Positions 1 through 8,680 of a DNA stretch of 34,667 nucleotides are shown one piece after another. The notes under the pieces were generated by a model. It made no database searches. It was not told the DNA's origin and saw only the letters and a list, made by a program, of their open reading frames with translations. This DNA comes from a virus, in the IMG/VR virus record IMGVR_UViG_3300044729_004265, positions 1-34,667 of that record, one strand, 5' to 3'. The position numbers and the translations under genes were made by a program. Positions within the stretch are counted from its first letter, which is position 1. Each line of letters starts with the position of its first letter.

Positions 1-146
1 ATCAAGTCATTGGCAATCAGCCCCTGTTCGGAGCCGAGGGTGGTGGAAACGAAAGGCAGCTTCCAGTAGTCGCCCACTGGGTTGCTGCCGTAGGTGGTTT
101 CGAACGCGGCCAAGAGGCTGGCGTTCGCGCCGTAGGCACGGGCCAT
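1..146 (-). CDS. Phage tail tube protein, N-terminal part (gpV-like)
   Basis: The first 48 codons of a gene that runs off the left edge. The ATG at 146-144 follows a strong AAGGAG Shine-Dalgarno sequence seven bases upstream. The protein opens MARAYGANASLLAAFETTYG and goes on with a WKLPF segment, which resembles the start of siphophage tail tube subunits. These polymerise into the hollow tube through which DNA leaves the capsid. Position supports the call, because it directly follows the gpZ-like and gpU-like genes, where lambda has gene V. The family is inferred from a short N-terminus plus gene order, so the assignment is moderate. The 68 bases to the upstream gene hold only the ribosome binding site. 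Confidence 0.6.
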   Translation of the reverse strand, partial: MARAYGANASLLAAFETTYGSNPVGDYWKLPFVSTTLGSEQGLIANDL

Positions 147-214
147 GATGACTCCTTGCAAGAATGGATGTAAATAGGTGTCGAAATGGACTTAGACGGA
201 TCAGTTCAGCGGCG

Positions 215-658
215 TCAGTGCAAAGGTCCTGGGCTGCTGTAATGCAAGACCACGGGCAGCAGACAGGCCTTGATGCCACTGGTCCCATCGGGGGCCAATT
301 CATCGAATTTGGGAGGGCCGATTTCGGCGTACTCGATGACGCCACCAAGCGTCCGGTCCAGCTCGATCAGGATTGCCAGCTCGACCAGCAGGCTGTCCAT
401 GCGGGCATCGCGCGCGCTGGCATCTGGGTCGGCCACGAAGAGTTCGATGGCCAACTCGTGCTGCCAGTGGTAGGTCAAGGGGGATAGCGACACCTCGGGC
501 TCGCCCATCTCGCCGTCACGCAGGATGGCCATGGCGTGGTCCGACACCCGTTCGGGCAAGGTGGCGTTGCGTTTGACGGTGGTGCCTAGGGATAGCTGAC
601 CGAGCACGGCGAACAGTGCGCCGATGGCGCTCTCACGTTGACTGGGTCGTTGGCTCAT
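215..658 (-). CDS. Tail terminator-like protein (gpU position)
   Basis: A 147-residue protein whose ATG overlaps the end of the gpZ-like gene by four bases, indicating translational coupling. In lambda-type phages the gene between Z and V encodes gpU, which caps the finished tail tube and joins it to the head. Length and position fit that role. The sequence shows an N-terminal helix (residues 8-22) and alternating short strands with a central ELAIEL strand, compatible with the alpha/beta fold of tail terminators. No motif is diagnostic, so the function rests mainly on gene order. Confidence 0.5.
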   Translation of the reverse strand: MSQRPSQRESAIGALFAVLGQLSLGTTVKRNATLPERVSDHAMAILRDGEMGEPEVSLSPLTYHWQHELAIELFVADPDASARDARMDSLLVELAILIELDRTLGGVIEYAEIGPPKFDELAPDGTSGIKACLLPVVLHYSSPGPLH

Positions 659-1317
659 GCGCTGACTCCTCGGCGTTCCGCTTCATCGAAGCGACTTGCG
701 ATCCGGTTGGCCACGGTGCTCACCCAGCGGCGCGAAGCGCTGTCGATGTCGAATTTTTTCTTCAGGGTGACTTGCGGCACCAGCAGGAACATAGGTACCG
801 TGACCAGGCCTCGACCGGTCGCTTGAGCCTTCTGCGAGGCAGCGGAGAAGCCACCGCGCTGGCCCTGGCGGGCACGCTGGTTTTCGGCCACGAGGAGAGA
901 GGGTTTGCCCCGGCGGTAGACGAAGCGCAGGCGTTGGCCGCGCAGCCTTTCCCAAAGGCCGGGGGTCATGCGTTTGCCACGTGGGCCTTTGCCAGCAGCG
1001 GGTAGCGGGATCGCCAGCCAGAAGCCGTCTTTGGAACGGATGGTTGGGCCCTGGGCGTGGGCGCCGACCACTTCGGGGGCTCGGCTGTAGACAAAGCCTG
1101 CCGCCTTGATGCTCATCTGGCCCTTGGGGTAGACCTCACCGCGCCAGGTGTTGGCCAGGCGCTGGCCCAGGCCTGCGCCGGTGATCTGGTTGCGCAGCTC
1201 GGTCTTGAGACCTTCGGTGGCTTCGCGGATGGAGTGCGTCACCGCCTGCTCGGCAATGCGCACTTCATCGGCCAGCATCTGGTCCAAGTCGCCGGACAAA
1301 GCTGCCATCAGCCTCAT
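655..1317 (-). CDS. Minor tail / tail completion protein (gpZ-like)
   Basis: A 220-residue basic protein starting four bases inside the preceding gene (ATGA overlap at 1314-1317). The N-terminal third is a predicted helix with many charged residues. The middle is rich in Gly, Arg and Lys, and the C-terminus carries several Arg-rich helices. This matches the general form of the gpZ / minor tail protein Z family, needed to complete the tail so that it can join a filled head. A second Met at residue 4 is a possible start but has no better ribosome site. The call combines gene order with a weak family resemblance. Confidence 0.5.
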   Translation of the reverse strand: MRLMAALSGDLDQMLADEVRIAEQAVTHSIREATEGLKTELRNQITGAGLGQRLANTWRGEVYPKGQMSIKAAGFVYSRAPEVVGAHAQGPTIRSKDGFWLAIPLPAAGKGPRGKRMTPGLWERLRGQRLRFVYRRGKPSLLVAENQRARQGQRGGFSAASQKAQATGRGLVTVPMFLLVPQVTLKKKFDIDSASRRWVSTVANRIASRFDEAERRGVSA

Positions 1318-1622
1318 AGCGGCGCTCCGGTCAGGGTCCAGATCAGGCGATCGCGATCGGACAGTGGCTCACCCACCACCTGATAGTTCTGACTAGCAAC
1401 AGTGAAGCGTTCCCCCTCGCGGGGAGACATCACGTCGCGGGCCATCACATCAAAGCGGTGGGTGGCCAGCGCCAAGCGCGTGTCACCGAAGGACTCGACG
1501 ACATCGCCCTGCTTGGCGATGAACCGGGTGGTGATTTCTCGGCCATCGGCCAGTCGGTAGGTGCCAGGCACTCCCAACCGGACGAACAGGCGCACCACTG
1601 CTCGCTCAAAGGCTGCTTGCAT
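1314..1622 (-). CDS. Head-tail joining protein (gpFII-like)
   Basis: A 102-residue protein starting three bases after the capsid gene ends. It has an N-terminal amphipathic helix (MQAAFERAVVRLFVRLG) followed by a beta-rich region with a DGREITTRFI strand and an LIWTLTGAPL C-terminus. Size, the small beta-barrel appearance and position after the major capsid gene match gpFII-type proteins. Those bind the portal/gpW complex and form the tail docking surface. No gpFI counterpart lies between it and the capsid gene. Assignment is by architecture and gene order. Confidence 0.55.
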   Translation of the reverse strand: MQAAFERAVVRLFVRLGVPGTYRLADGREITTRFIAKQGDVVESFGDTRLALATHRFDVMARDVMSPREGERFTVASQNYQVVGEPLSDRDRLIWTLTGAPL

Positions 1623-1625
1623 GAA

Positions 1626-2627
1626 TCAAGCCGTCAGCTTGATCAGCACACCCGGACGGTGGCACATGGGCAGAGGGTTGCTCTGGGTGTGCAGGTCGGT
1701 TCCCCGGTCAAACTGGCGCGGTGCCTGCTTGGCGTAGACCGGCTGTCCCAGGGTATTGACCGTCTCGTTGAAGTCGGCTGGCGCGAAGTAGGTGCCAAAG
1801 GTGTCGACCGTACCGACGGGGAAGCAATGCGCTTCGCCGTCCGCGATGAACTTGCGCACCGTGCCGTCGGCCGAGCTGGCCTGGCCCCGGTACTCCTCGA
1901 AGGTAATACCACCGTAGGTGAAGCCGGTGCGCACGTCTTCGCGCAGCCAGGCACCTTCCTGGAACCGGGAATAGGACTCCACCACATTGGCGTGGCTGGT
2001 CAGGGTCTCGAAGAAGGATGGGGAACACAGGCAGCGCACGCCGGTCATGAATTCGCCCTGCAGGGCTTTTTCCATTTCGCCAAGGACCTTGACGCACTTG
2101 TTGCGCACATTGGTCTTGGCATCCGCCAGACCCAGCGATAGGGTGGTCGCGTCGATGCCGAACTCGTCGTAGAGGTTGTAGATGGTCGAACCATCGGCAT
2201 CCAGGATCTCGCCCTTCAAGGCGCCCATGCGCAGGTGCTCCAGCGTGATGGCGTGCTTGTTGCGCATGGTCTCCAGATGTCGGGCCAGCACACCGGCCAG
2301 GGTTTCGATCTCTGTCTCCGAGCCAAAGGCACGGATGCCCTGGACTTCTTCGGGCAGCACCACATCGTCGTGCGGGATGTGGGGGATGACGAAGGAGCGA
2401 ACCTTGCGCTTGCCACGCGTGCCCACAGTGCCAGGCGAGCCCGGCGGCATGGTGGGCAGCAGATTGAGCACGCCGTTGCGCTCTTCGATGATGATTTGCC
2501 GAAAGCGCGTGGGCTTGGCCGGAAACAGGTTCAAGTCTTCGAGACGGCCATAGCGGTTGGGCACCAGGTTGATGGCGGCCGTGAGGTTGGCCATGCTGAA
2601 GGCCGGGTTGGCAAAGAGGTTCTGCAT
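1626..2627 (-). CDS. Major capsid protein (lambda gpE family)
   Basis: A 333-residue protein recognisable as the gpE-type major head subunit, which assembles the icosahedral shell around the scaffold. The N-terminus (MQNLFANPAFSMANLTAAIN) with NRYGRLEDLNLF and the C-terminal ending in GVLIKLTA are typical of this family, as is the length near 340. The ATG at 2627 is chosen because GGAG lies six bases upstream; the in-frame TTG at 2639 overlaps that site. It lies downstream of gpD, separated by an 85-base gap with a hairpin, and is followed closely by the head-tail joining gene. Confidence 0.9.
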   Translation of the reverse strand: MQNLFANPAFSMANLTAAINLVPNRYGRLEDLNLFPAKPTRFRQIIIEERNGVLNLLPTMPPGSPGTVGTRGKRKVRSFVIPHIPHDDVVLPEEVQGIRAFGSETEIETLAGVLARHLETMRNKHAITLEHLRMGALKGEILDADGSTIYNLYDEFGIDATTLSLGLADAKTNVRNKCVKVLGEMEKALQGEFMTGVRCLCSPSFFETLTSHANVVESYSRFQEGAWLREDVRTGFTYGGITFEEYRGQASSADGTVRKFIADGEAHCFPVGTVDTFGTYFAPADFNETVNTLGQPVYAKQAPRQFDRGTDLHTQSNPLPMCHRPGVLIKLTA

Positions 2628-2637
2628 GTGGGGCTCC

Positions 2638-2680
2638 AAAAATGACGAAACCCGCGCAAGCCAGACGGCCAGGCGGGTTT
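2638..2680 (-). terminator. Hairpin between gpD and gpE genes
   Basis: Arms AAACCCGC (2648-2655) and GCGGGTTT (2673-2680) form a perfect 8 bp stem. On the minus strand a run of five T follows, five bases after the stem. The gap weakens it as an intrinsic terminator. It could be a partial terminator, or an mRNA-stabilising or processing element that sets the ratio of decoration protein to capsid protein. The structure is visible; the role is inferred. Confidence 0.45.
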
Positions 2681-2724
2681 GGAGGGATGAAGGAAATGGG
2701 TGGCTGGCTAATCAGACGCGTTGT

Positions 2725-3102
2725 TTACGCACTTTCACGCACGAGCACGCCACGCTCGGCCAGTTGCTGCTCGTAGGCGGCGCGCTGCGCACCGGTGAGC
2801 GCAATCGGCCAGACCAGGGCAGTCTTGGCGACGATGGCGTGCCGGGCGATCAGGATGGCGTCCGACCGGTCGGCATTGGTCGCATCAATGGCGTTGGCCA
2901 GAACACCAATGGCGGATTCGGTGCCGTCGGTGGCAGCGGGGTCGATGGCGTAGTGCTTGCCATCGCTGGTGTTGCGACCGAGCACCGTGCCCAGGGGCAG
3001 GTTCTGGCCAGCGGCGATGGTGGCGACGTCGCGCGAGTAGCGGTTGGGAGCTTCGTACTTCAAGAGGTCGCCGAGGTTGTTCTGTTCGGTGATGGCGGGC
3101 AT
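2725..3102 (-). CDS. Head decoration protein (lambda gpD family)
   Basis: A 125-residue protein in the position of lambda gene D, between the protease/scaffold gene and the capsid gene. gpD-type trimers bind the three-fold axes of the expanded capsid and stabilise it during packaging. The family pattern is visible: an early segment with LLKYEAPNRYSRD, a PLGTVLGR motif near residue 37, and a C-terminal hydrophobic AIVAKTALVWP region. The ATG at 3102 follows AAAGGA at a good distance. It sits 14 bases after the S49 gene stop. Confidence 0.85.
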   Translation of the reverse strand: MPAITEQNNLGDLLKYEAPNRYSRDVATIAAGQNLPLGTVLGRNTSDGKHYAIDPAATDGTESAIGVLANAIDATNADRSDAILIARHAIVAKTALVWPIALTGAQRAAYEQQLAERGVLVRESA

Positions 3103-3116
3103 GGCGGATTCCTTTC

Positions 3117-3443
3117 TCAGGCTTGGGCGGTGAGTTTCTTGACGGCAGCCACGATGGGCGAGGTCTCAGGGCGATCCAGCGACTTAGTGCCAGCATCCAC
3201 GGTGATCGTGGATCGGATGTCGGCAGCGTCGGACTGCGCAGCATGAGCATCAATTAGCACGCGACGCACATCGGCTTGGGATTTCCCGGCAGCGATGAAC
3301 TCGGCGGCGCGGTCGGGGCAACCGGCCAGCAGGCACAGCTCGGCAATCGCCTGAGCAGTTTGGGTGACTTCGCGGCGGGCTTCGGCCACCAGCGCAGCTG
3401 CTTCATCGACACCGATAGTCTCCAGCACTTTGTGTTCGTTCAT
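3117..3443 (-). CDS. Nested in-frame scaffold protein (Nu3-like)
   Basis: An internal start inside the S49 protease gene in the same frame. The ATG at 3443-3441 begins MNEHKVLETIG and is preceded by GAAGGA six bases upstream; another ATG two codons earlier is a weaker candidate. The product would be 108 residues, helical and Ala/Glu-rich, as expected for an assembly scaffold. In lambda the scaffold Nu3 is made in exactly this way from the 3' end of gene C, so protease and scaffold share a C-terminus. The arrangement is seen directly in sequence; expression from the internal start is inferred. Confidence 0.65.
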   Translation of the reverse strand: MNEHKVLETIGVDEAAALVAEARREVTQTAQAIAELCLLAGCPDRAAEFIAAGKSQADVRRVLIDAHAAQSDAADIRSTITVDAGTKSLDRPETSPIVAAVKKLTAQA

Positions 3444-4355
3444 GGTCATTTCCTTCTTTGGGAGTGCCGTCTCAGCACGGATGACGCCCCGCACCTGAGA
3501 CGGCGAATGGGTAAGGGCGTTTTGACGGGCGTTAAGGAACTGGTGGAGTTGGCTGAGGGTGGCGTCCAGCGTCTGGACGCCATCGGCAAGACCATGGGCC
3601 ACGGCGTTGCTGCCGAAGAACAACCCTGCCTCGGTGGCGCGCACGGTCTCCATACCCAGCCCGCGCATGCCGGCCACGTGCTCGGTGAAGATGGCGTAGA
3701 GCCGATCGACCTCACCCTGCAGTTCGGTCTTGGCCGCATCCGACAACGGCTCGTGCGGTGAGTAGTCGTTCTTGTGGGCGCCGGCTGTGATGGCGGTGTA
3801 GTGGTAGCCGTCTTTGGCATCCTTGACCGACTGATCGACATGCAGGGCAATCACACCGATGGAGCCGACGCCGCCGGTTTCCGTCACGAACAAACGTTGA
3901 GCGCTGGCCGCGATGGCATAGGCGGCCGAGTACGCCGCATCATTGGCCACCGCCCAGACGGGTTTCTGGGCGGCCACTTCGCGCACACGGCGGGCCAACT
4001 CGAAACTGCCCGAGGCCTCGCCACCGGGCGAGTCGATGTCCAGCAGGATGCCCCTGACCTGCGGGTCGGCCAGGGCGGCATCGAGCATGGCAGCAATGTC
4101 GCCGTAGGAGGTCAGACCTGACGCGGCCTCCATACCCAGCGAGCGTTTGACCAGCGAGCCGTGGATGGGGATTACCGCGATGCCCTCAGGCGCAGCGGCC
4201 AGCGGGGGCCGTTGGAACGCGGCCATGTCCATCATGGGCATCGCAGGCACATCGGCCATGCCGATGCGCTGGCCGACGACTGACAAGATCACGTCCAGCT
4301 TGGGTCGGTGGATGAGTAAGGGCGTCCCGAACAATCGGGAGGCAAGGTAAGTCAT
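3117..4355 (-). CDS. Capsid maturation protease, S49 family (gpC-like)
   Basis: A 412-residue serine peptidase of the SppA/ClpP-fold S49 family, the counterpart of lambda gpC, which cleaves scaffold and portal proteins during prohead maturation. Visible features are the DIDSPGG motif (residues 106-112), the likely nucleophile Ser143 in DAAYSAAYA, the GGVGSIGV strand near 161-168, and the likely general base Lys195 in AGAHKNDYSP. The spacing of about 52 residues fits the Ser-Lys dyad of the family. The C-terminal 108 residues form a separate Ala-rich helical part that is also expressed from its own start (see the scaffold entry). The ATG overlaps the portal stop (ATGA). Confidence 0.9.
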   Translation of the reverse strand: MTYLASRLFGTPLLIHRPKLDVILSVVGQRIGMADVPAMPMMDMAAFQRPPLAAAPEGIAVIPIHGSLVKRSLGMEAASGLTSYGDIAAMLDAALADPQVRGILLDIDSPGGEASGSFELARRVREVAAQKPVWAVANDAAYSAAYAIAASAQRLFVTETGGVGSIGVIALHVDQSVKDAKDGYHYTAITAGAHKNDYSPHEPLSDAAKTELQGEVDRLYAIFTEHVAGMRGLGMETVRATEAGLFFGSNAVAHGLADGVQTLDATLSQLHQFLNARQNALTHSPSQVRGVIRAETALPKKEMTMNEHKVLETIGVDEAAALVAEARREVTQTAQAIAELCLLAGCPDRAAEFIAAGKSQADVRRVLIDAHAAQSDAADIRSTITVDAGTKSLDRPETSPIVAAVKKLTAQA

Positions 4356-5893
4356 GGTTGGGGGTCCTGGTTGTTGGGTGGAGCATCTCCAGACTCAGCG
4401 GTCTCTGGATCGTTGTTCTGTTCGTCGCTTGCCTCTGCCGGCACAGCAGTCGGCGCCTGGTCATGCCGGGCATCGGAATCAAAGACCAATCCCAGTGCAT
4501 CGGCCCGGGCGTTGTCCGCAGCAATCTCGCGGTCCACGTCTTCGGCGTCGTAGCCATTGCCGGAGATGGCCTCGGATCGGCTCATGAGGCCCGCCCGGAT
4601 GGCGAGCTTCATGGCGTTGAATTCCTTTTGCGGGTCGACCCAGCTCCAGCCCTGCGGGATCCACTTGGCGGCCTGGTAGGTGCGCCGGTCTTTTCGGTAG
4701 CCCGGCAAGTCAATGGCACCCTCCAGCACTGCCTGATCCATCCAGGCGCGCCAGATCGGGCGGCACAGCTGGTGCACGATCACCCCGTGCTGCAAGGCTT
4801 CGCAGCGGCGGCGGAATTCCAAGAGACCCGCTCGAATGGAGGAGTAGTTCACCTGCGTCAGGTCCCCGGTGAGCATCTCGTAGGTAATGCCCATGGCAGC
4901 GGCTACCGCCCGGAACTGCTGGCGCATGAATTCACCGTAAAAACTGCCAACATCAGCTGGAGCCGAGAACTTGATGTCTTCACCCGGCTCCAGGATCTGC
5001 AGCGTGCCGGGTTCCATACCAGCCAGTGCCACGCCATTCGCATCGGCCGCCGACTCACCCATCAGGTTGTCTTCTGGGGCCATGCGGGTGATGAAGCCTG
5101 CGAACATGGCGGCCGTCTTCTTGCGCACCAGTTCGGCGTCGTCGTACTGGTCGAGTTCATTGAGCTTGACCAGTGCCCGCGTCAGCCATGGTTCGCCTCG
5201 GATCTGGCCAGGACGCAAGGGGCGGAACAGATGGATCACCTCACTGGCGTCCACCCGCACGGTGTCTATCCCACCCTGGCTGGACATCGGCGCCAACAAA
5301 CCGTCGTTCGGGTGCGAGCGGTACAGGTGGTAGGCCACCCGGCGCCCAAGTCGGTCGAACTCGATGCCGGCACGGATCACATTGCCACCGGACAGATCAC
5401 GGTTCATGGTGGTCGGCAGGTGTTCAGCTTCCAGCACCTGGATCTGCAGCGCTACCGGCAAGCCATCCTCGACACGTCGATAACGCAGTCGGATCAGGGC
5501 TTCGCCACCCTCGAGCATCGCCCGGGTGGCCAGTGCCTGCAGACCGTAGAAGTCGGTCAGACCTGCGGCATCGGCCTGCTCGCACCAGTCCCACCACAGG
5601 CTGTGGATCGCTTCCCGGGTGGCCTGGTCCTGCACCATGCTTTGCGGCTTGATGCCGGTGCCGATGGCATTGGCCACGAAGGCCTCAATCCCAGCAGCAG
5701 CCCAAGCATTGCGCCGCACCAGATCCCGGCTCTTGGCACGCAGTTCGTCCTGGGCCAACGACAAGGCGGCCACAGCACCTGGGTTGCCCGGCATCCAGGC
5801 CAAGGCCCGGCGACCACCGCCGACACCGTCATAGACAGGCACGCTGCCGAACATGCGACGGCTGATCCGGGACATGGTTTTGAGCCAGGCCAT
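4352..5893 (-). CDS. Portal protein (lambda gpB family)
   Basis: A 513-residue portal protein, the dodecameric ring at the capsid vertex through which DNA is pumped in and ejected. Typical features are the N-terminal SRDLVRRNAWAAAGIEAFVANAIGTG segment (broken here for description, roughly residues 54-80), the EVIHLFRPLRPGQIRGEPWL motif near 215, and GITYEMLTGDLTQVNYSSIRA near 340-360, a hallmark of the lambda portal family. The C-terminus is acidic and disordered (DEQNNDPETAESGD). The start overlaps the gpW stop as TGATG and the end overlaps the S49 gene by four bases. Confidence 0.92.
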   Translation of the reverse strand: MAWLKTMSRISRRMFGSVPVYDGVGGGRRALAWMPGNPGAVAALSLAQDELRAKSRDLVRRNAWAAAGIEAFVANAIGTGIKPQSMVQDQATREAIHSLWWDWCEQADAAGLTDFYGLQALATRAMLEGGEALIRLRYRRVEDGLPVALQIQVLEAEHLPTTMNRDLSGGNVIRAGIEFDRLGRRVAYHLYRSHPNDGLLAPMSSQGGIDTVRVDASEVIHLFRPLRPGQIRGEPWLTRALVKLNELDQYDDAELVRKKTAAMFAGFITRMAPEDNLMGESAADANGVALAGMEPGTLQILEPGEDIKFSAPADVGSFYGEFMRQQFRAVAAAMGITYEMLTGDLTQVNYSSIRAGLLEFRRRCEALQHGVIVHQLCRPIWRAWMDQAVLEGAIDLPGYRKDRRTYQAAKWIPQGWSWVDPQKEFNAMKLAIRAGLMSRSEAISGNGYDAEDVDREIAADNARADALGLVFDSDARHDQAPTAVPAEASDEQNNDPETAESGDAPPNNQDPQP

Positions 5894-6102
5894 CAGAGCG
5901 CCTTGCTGGTGGTCATCCGGATCTGGCGTGACTTCGGTGCGCCGGATTCACGCGCCATGGTGGCCTCGACCTCGGCAATCGCTGCCTTGAGATCGGCCAC
6001 GCTGCGATATTCGATGCTCTTGCCCTCGTAGGTGACGCGGTGCTCGCCGCTGGCCAGTGCCTCACGCAAGGCCTGCAGATGTTCAGGGGTGTAAGTGCTC
6101 AT
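5893..6102 (-). CDS. Head-tail connector gpW
   Basis: A 69-residue protein almost the same length as lambda gpW (68 residues). It has the family pattern of an N-terminal helix (YTPEHLQALREALASGE), a short beta hairpin (HRVTYEGKSIEYRSV) and a second helix (ADLKAAIAEVEATM). gpW binds the portal after packaging and plugs the head before FII and tail joining. The ATG at 6102 is preferred over one at 6114 because it forms a TGATG junction with the large terminase stop, the coupling used throughout this operon. Confidence 0.88.
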   Translation of the reverse strand: MSTYTPEHLQALREALASGEHRVTYEGKSIEYRSVADLKAAIAEVEATMARESGAPKSRQIRMTTSKAL

Positions 6103-8090
6103 CAGGTCATCCATCGGCTGCGCACCACTCGGCGAGAAGCTGGTGCTGTGCTGCCAGAAGTGCCGAGGCCACCGTCGAACTTCTGCTCTTGGGTGGCCTC
6201 GGGTGTTGTGATTTGTTGGGCGTTGAGCGGAGGGCCAACGCCGAGTTGTTTTTCCAATTCGAGCCAGTGACGGTCCTCAAAACGATCCAGTCCTGCGGCG
6301 GCCGCCGCCGCCCGGGCATAGACATAGCAGTCCAGCGCCTCGTTGCGCTCGCGCATCTTTTGCCACTCGCGATGGGCAAAGCCGTTGCGGTCGCGCCGGG
6401 TGATCAGCTGCTCGGCACAGAGCTGCTGCAGGTATTCGGCGTCAACCTTGGGTAAGTGCACGTAGCCCGCCGGGTAGATGGTCGTCACGCCGTCGTCCGC
6501 CACCTCCGCGCTCTTGCGCAGGTTGTTGTAGAACTCCAGCTTGGCAATGCCGCCGGCCACCGGGAACACCTTGATGCCCCGGCGCAGCTTCTTGCCACTG
6601 GCAGTCGCATCCACCGCCGTGGGTGTGCCAATCAGTGCGGAGCCGCCGGCAATCCCCTTGATGGGCATGAGCCGGACATCGCGCACGCTGCGCACAAAGG
6701 CATAGGCCTCCTGGGTGGCGTAGCCGGTATCCAGGGCTATGCGTGCCAGGCTCAGCTGACAGCCGCTACTGTGGGTCCAGGTTTCGCCCATCAGTTGGGC
6801 CAAGGCAGACCAGACCTCGGTGCGCGCGGTGTCGCCCATCAGCACCCGGTGCTCGACCAGCCACGATGCCTTGCCCCGCCCGAAGGCCCAGACCGAGACT
6901 TCGATGCGGTCCTTCTGAACGTCAGCACCGGCGGTGAGCAGCAAGCCACCCGCGGCCACGGTGCCGACACGGTAATCCTCGCGCCGCTCCAGCAGGCGCT
7001 GCCAATCGGGCGCTTCGCCTTCCTCGACCCAGGTCTCACCGAGTTCGGTGTTCTTGAAGGTCTTGATCGCCGAGGCGGATCGGGAATCCGACATGGCCGC
7101 CGACTCCCAGGCCCGGGCGATCTCGATCCAGCTGCGCCAACCCACCGGGCTGTACAGGCTGGAGAGGTGGAATCCGGCGGTGCGCCCAGCATTCTCCGGC
7201 GCGCAGGCCTGCCACTGGCCGTTCTCCAGCATCCAGGTCTTGTGGTGCTCGGCGATGCTCTCGCCACAACCTTCGCAGATGTAGACCGCCGTCTCGGGCT
7301 GTCCGCGCTCCCATCTCAACTGCTCAAAGCGCAGCCACTGACGGTGTGCGCAGTGCGGGCACGGCACGAAGTATCGGCGCTGGTCCGAGGCTTCGAACTC
7401 TCGGTCCACGGCGCTGGCCTCAGCAATCGTCGGCGTCGAGACAATCAGGATCTTGCGTCGGGCAAATGTGCGGGTGCGGGCCTCAGCCAGTGAAATCGCA
7501 TCGCCTTCGCCCTCGACGTCCAGCGGGTAGCCGTCGACCTCATCCAGGAACAGGTAGCGCACCGGCATCGAGCGCAGGCCCACCGCGCTGTTGGCGCCGG
7601 TCATCACCAAAACCCCGCCGTGGAACTCCTTGGCCAGAATGGTGTTGCCCGAGTCACGACTGCGCGCAGGCGCGATCCGTTCCTGAATGGCAGGGCTTTC
7701 TTCAATCAATGCGTCGATACGCTGCTTGGAGGCCCGCTTGGCCATCTCCACCGTAGGCCAGACAGCCATCATGGGCCCGGGAGCATGGTGGATCACATAG
7801 CCGACCCAGTTCAAGCCCAGTTCCGTGCCGCCGACCTGGGCGCCCTTCATGAACACCACCCGCTCGATCGGTGACATGGGCGACAAGCAATCCATGATCT
7901 CGCGCAGGTAAGGCGTGCGGCTGGTGCGCCAGCGCCCCGGCTCGGAAGCCGCCTTGCTGGAAAGCACCCGGTGCTTGTCGGCCCATTCGGACACCGTGAG
8001 CAGCGGATCGGGCGTCAGACCCTCGCGCCAGGCGCGCTCGATCGCGTCCCAGCCTTCATAAAACGACTCATCCATGATCAGTCCACCCAT
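6102..8090 (-). CDS. Terminase large subunit (gpA family)
   Basis: A 662-residue DNA packaging motor of the lambda gpA/GpA family, an ATPase that drives DNA into the prohead and a nuclease that cuts the concatemer. Visible features are the GpA-type Walker A region MKGAQVGGTELGL (about residue 80), the Walker B RYLFLDEVDGYP (about 180), a zinc-binding-like pair CPHC and CEGCGE near 244-277, and the nuclease-domain acidic motifs GADVQKDRIEV and ALDTGY. The first ATG overlaps the small terminase stop (TGATG); an ATG five codons later is an alternative. It belongs to the cos-type packaging lineage. Confidence 0.93.
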   Translation of the reverse strand: MGGLIMDESFYEGWDAIERAWREGLTPDPLLTVSEWADKHRVLSSKAASEPGRWRTSRTPYLREIMDCLSPMSPIERVVFMKGAQVGGTELGLNWVGYVIHHAPGPMMAVWPTVEMAKRASKQRIDALIEESPAIQERIAPARSRDSGNTILAKEFHGGVLVMTGANSAVGLRSMPVRYLFLDEVDGYPLDVEGEGDAISLAEARTRTFARRKILIVSTPTIAEASAVDREFEASDQRRYFVPCPHCAHRQWLRFEQLRWERGQPETAVYICEGCGESIAEHHKTWMLENGQWQACAPENAGRTAGFHLSSLYSPVGWRSWIEIARAWESAAMSDSRSASAIKTFKNTELGETWVEEGEAPDWQRLLERREDYRVGTVAAGGLLLTAGADVQKDRIEVSVWAFGRGKASWLVEHRVLMGDTARTEVWSALAQLMGETWTHSSGCQLSLARIALDTGYATQEAYAFVRSVRDVRLMPIKGIAGGSALIGTPTAVDATASGKKLRRGIKVFPVAGGIAKLEFYNNLRKSAEVADDGVTTIYPAGYVHLPKVDAEYLQQLCAEQLITRRDRNGFAHREWQKMRERNEALDCYVYARAAAAAAGLDRFEDRHWLELEKQLGVGPPLNAQQITTPEATQEQKFDGGLGTSGSTAPASRRVVRSRWMT

Positions 8091-8680
8091 CAGTCGACCT
8101 TCGGCTGAAGATCGCCCAGGTCTTGCAGCTGTTGGCGCACGGCGGCGTCCAGGGCGACGTGCAGCACATGGGGATCGACGTTCAGGCCAGCGGCCATCTG
8201 CGCCGAGATCCGTGCCGGCCAGTTGAGCCAGGCATCGCGCTCGGCACGGGCCAGCTTGAACACGTGCGCTACCGCCTGCGAACGGTCGACCAGTTCGCCC
8301 TTGAGACGGGCCAGGCGGACCTTGTTGGTCTGCGCCTTGACCACCTCGTTGACGGTGCGCGCCTGCAGCAGCGAGGTGCCACCGGTGGAGAGCGACGGCG
8401 TCGGCGGTTCAGCGACCTCACGCTGCAGACGGGTGCTGGCAGATGCGGACGCTTGCGGAATCGTGCGGGCTGCTGCTGCGGCAGGCTGCGGCGCCTCTTG
8501 AGGCTCGGCCGCTACTGACCTCCGGGTCGGTGTGGTGTTGGCCGCCCACTGAGCATCGGCCGCCACCGGATCAATCGTGCCATCCGGCAAAGGCGTGATG
8601 CGCCCGGTGTCGATGGCCTTCTTGACGGCCACGTGCGACACGCCTCGGTGGCGCGCGTAGGCGCGAATGGACAGTCCCAT
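8090..8680 (-). CDS. Terminase small subunit (Nu1-like)
   Basis: A 196-residue protein just upstream of, and coupled to, the large terminase. Residues 1-40 form a winged-helix-like DNA-binding start (MGLSIRAYARHRGVSHVAVK) seen in Nu1-type and external-origin-element small terminases. A low-complexity Ala/Pro linker (about 50-95) leads to a helical oligomerisation region (about 110-195). Its job is to recognise the packaging site and hand DNA to the large subunit. Upstream is a 159-base gap shared with the divergent plus-strand island. A cos site would be expected close by but cannot be identified from sequence alone. Confidence 0.75.
   Translation of the reverse strand: MGLSIRAYARHRGVSHVAVKKAIDTGRITPLPDGTIDPVAADAQWAANTTPTRRSVAAEPQEAPQPAAAAARTIPQASASASTRLQREVAEPPTPSLSTGGTSLLQARTVNEVVKAQTNKVRLARLKGELVDRSQAVAHVFKLARAERDAWLNWPARISAQMAAGLNVDPHVLHVALDAAVRQQLQDLGDLQPKVD

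Noticed and set aside
4358-6031. A 557-codon open frame on the plus strand
   Set aside because: It lies opposite the portal gene, has no family features, and is a mirror of high-GC codon usage.
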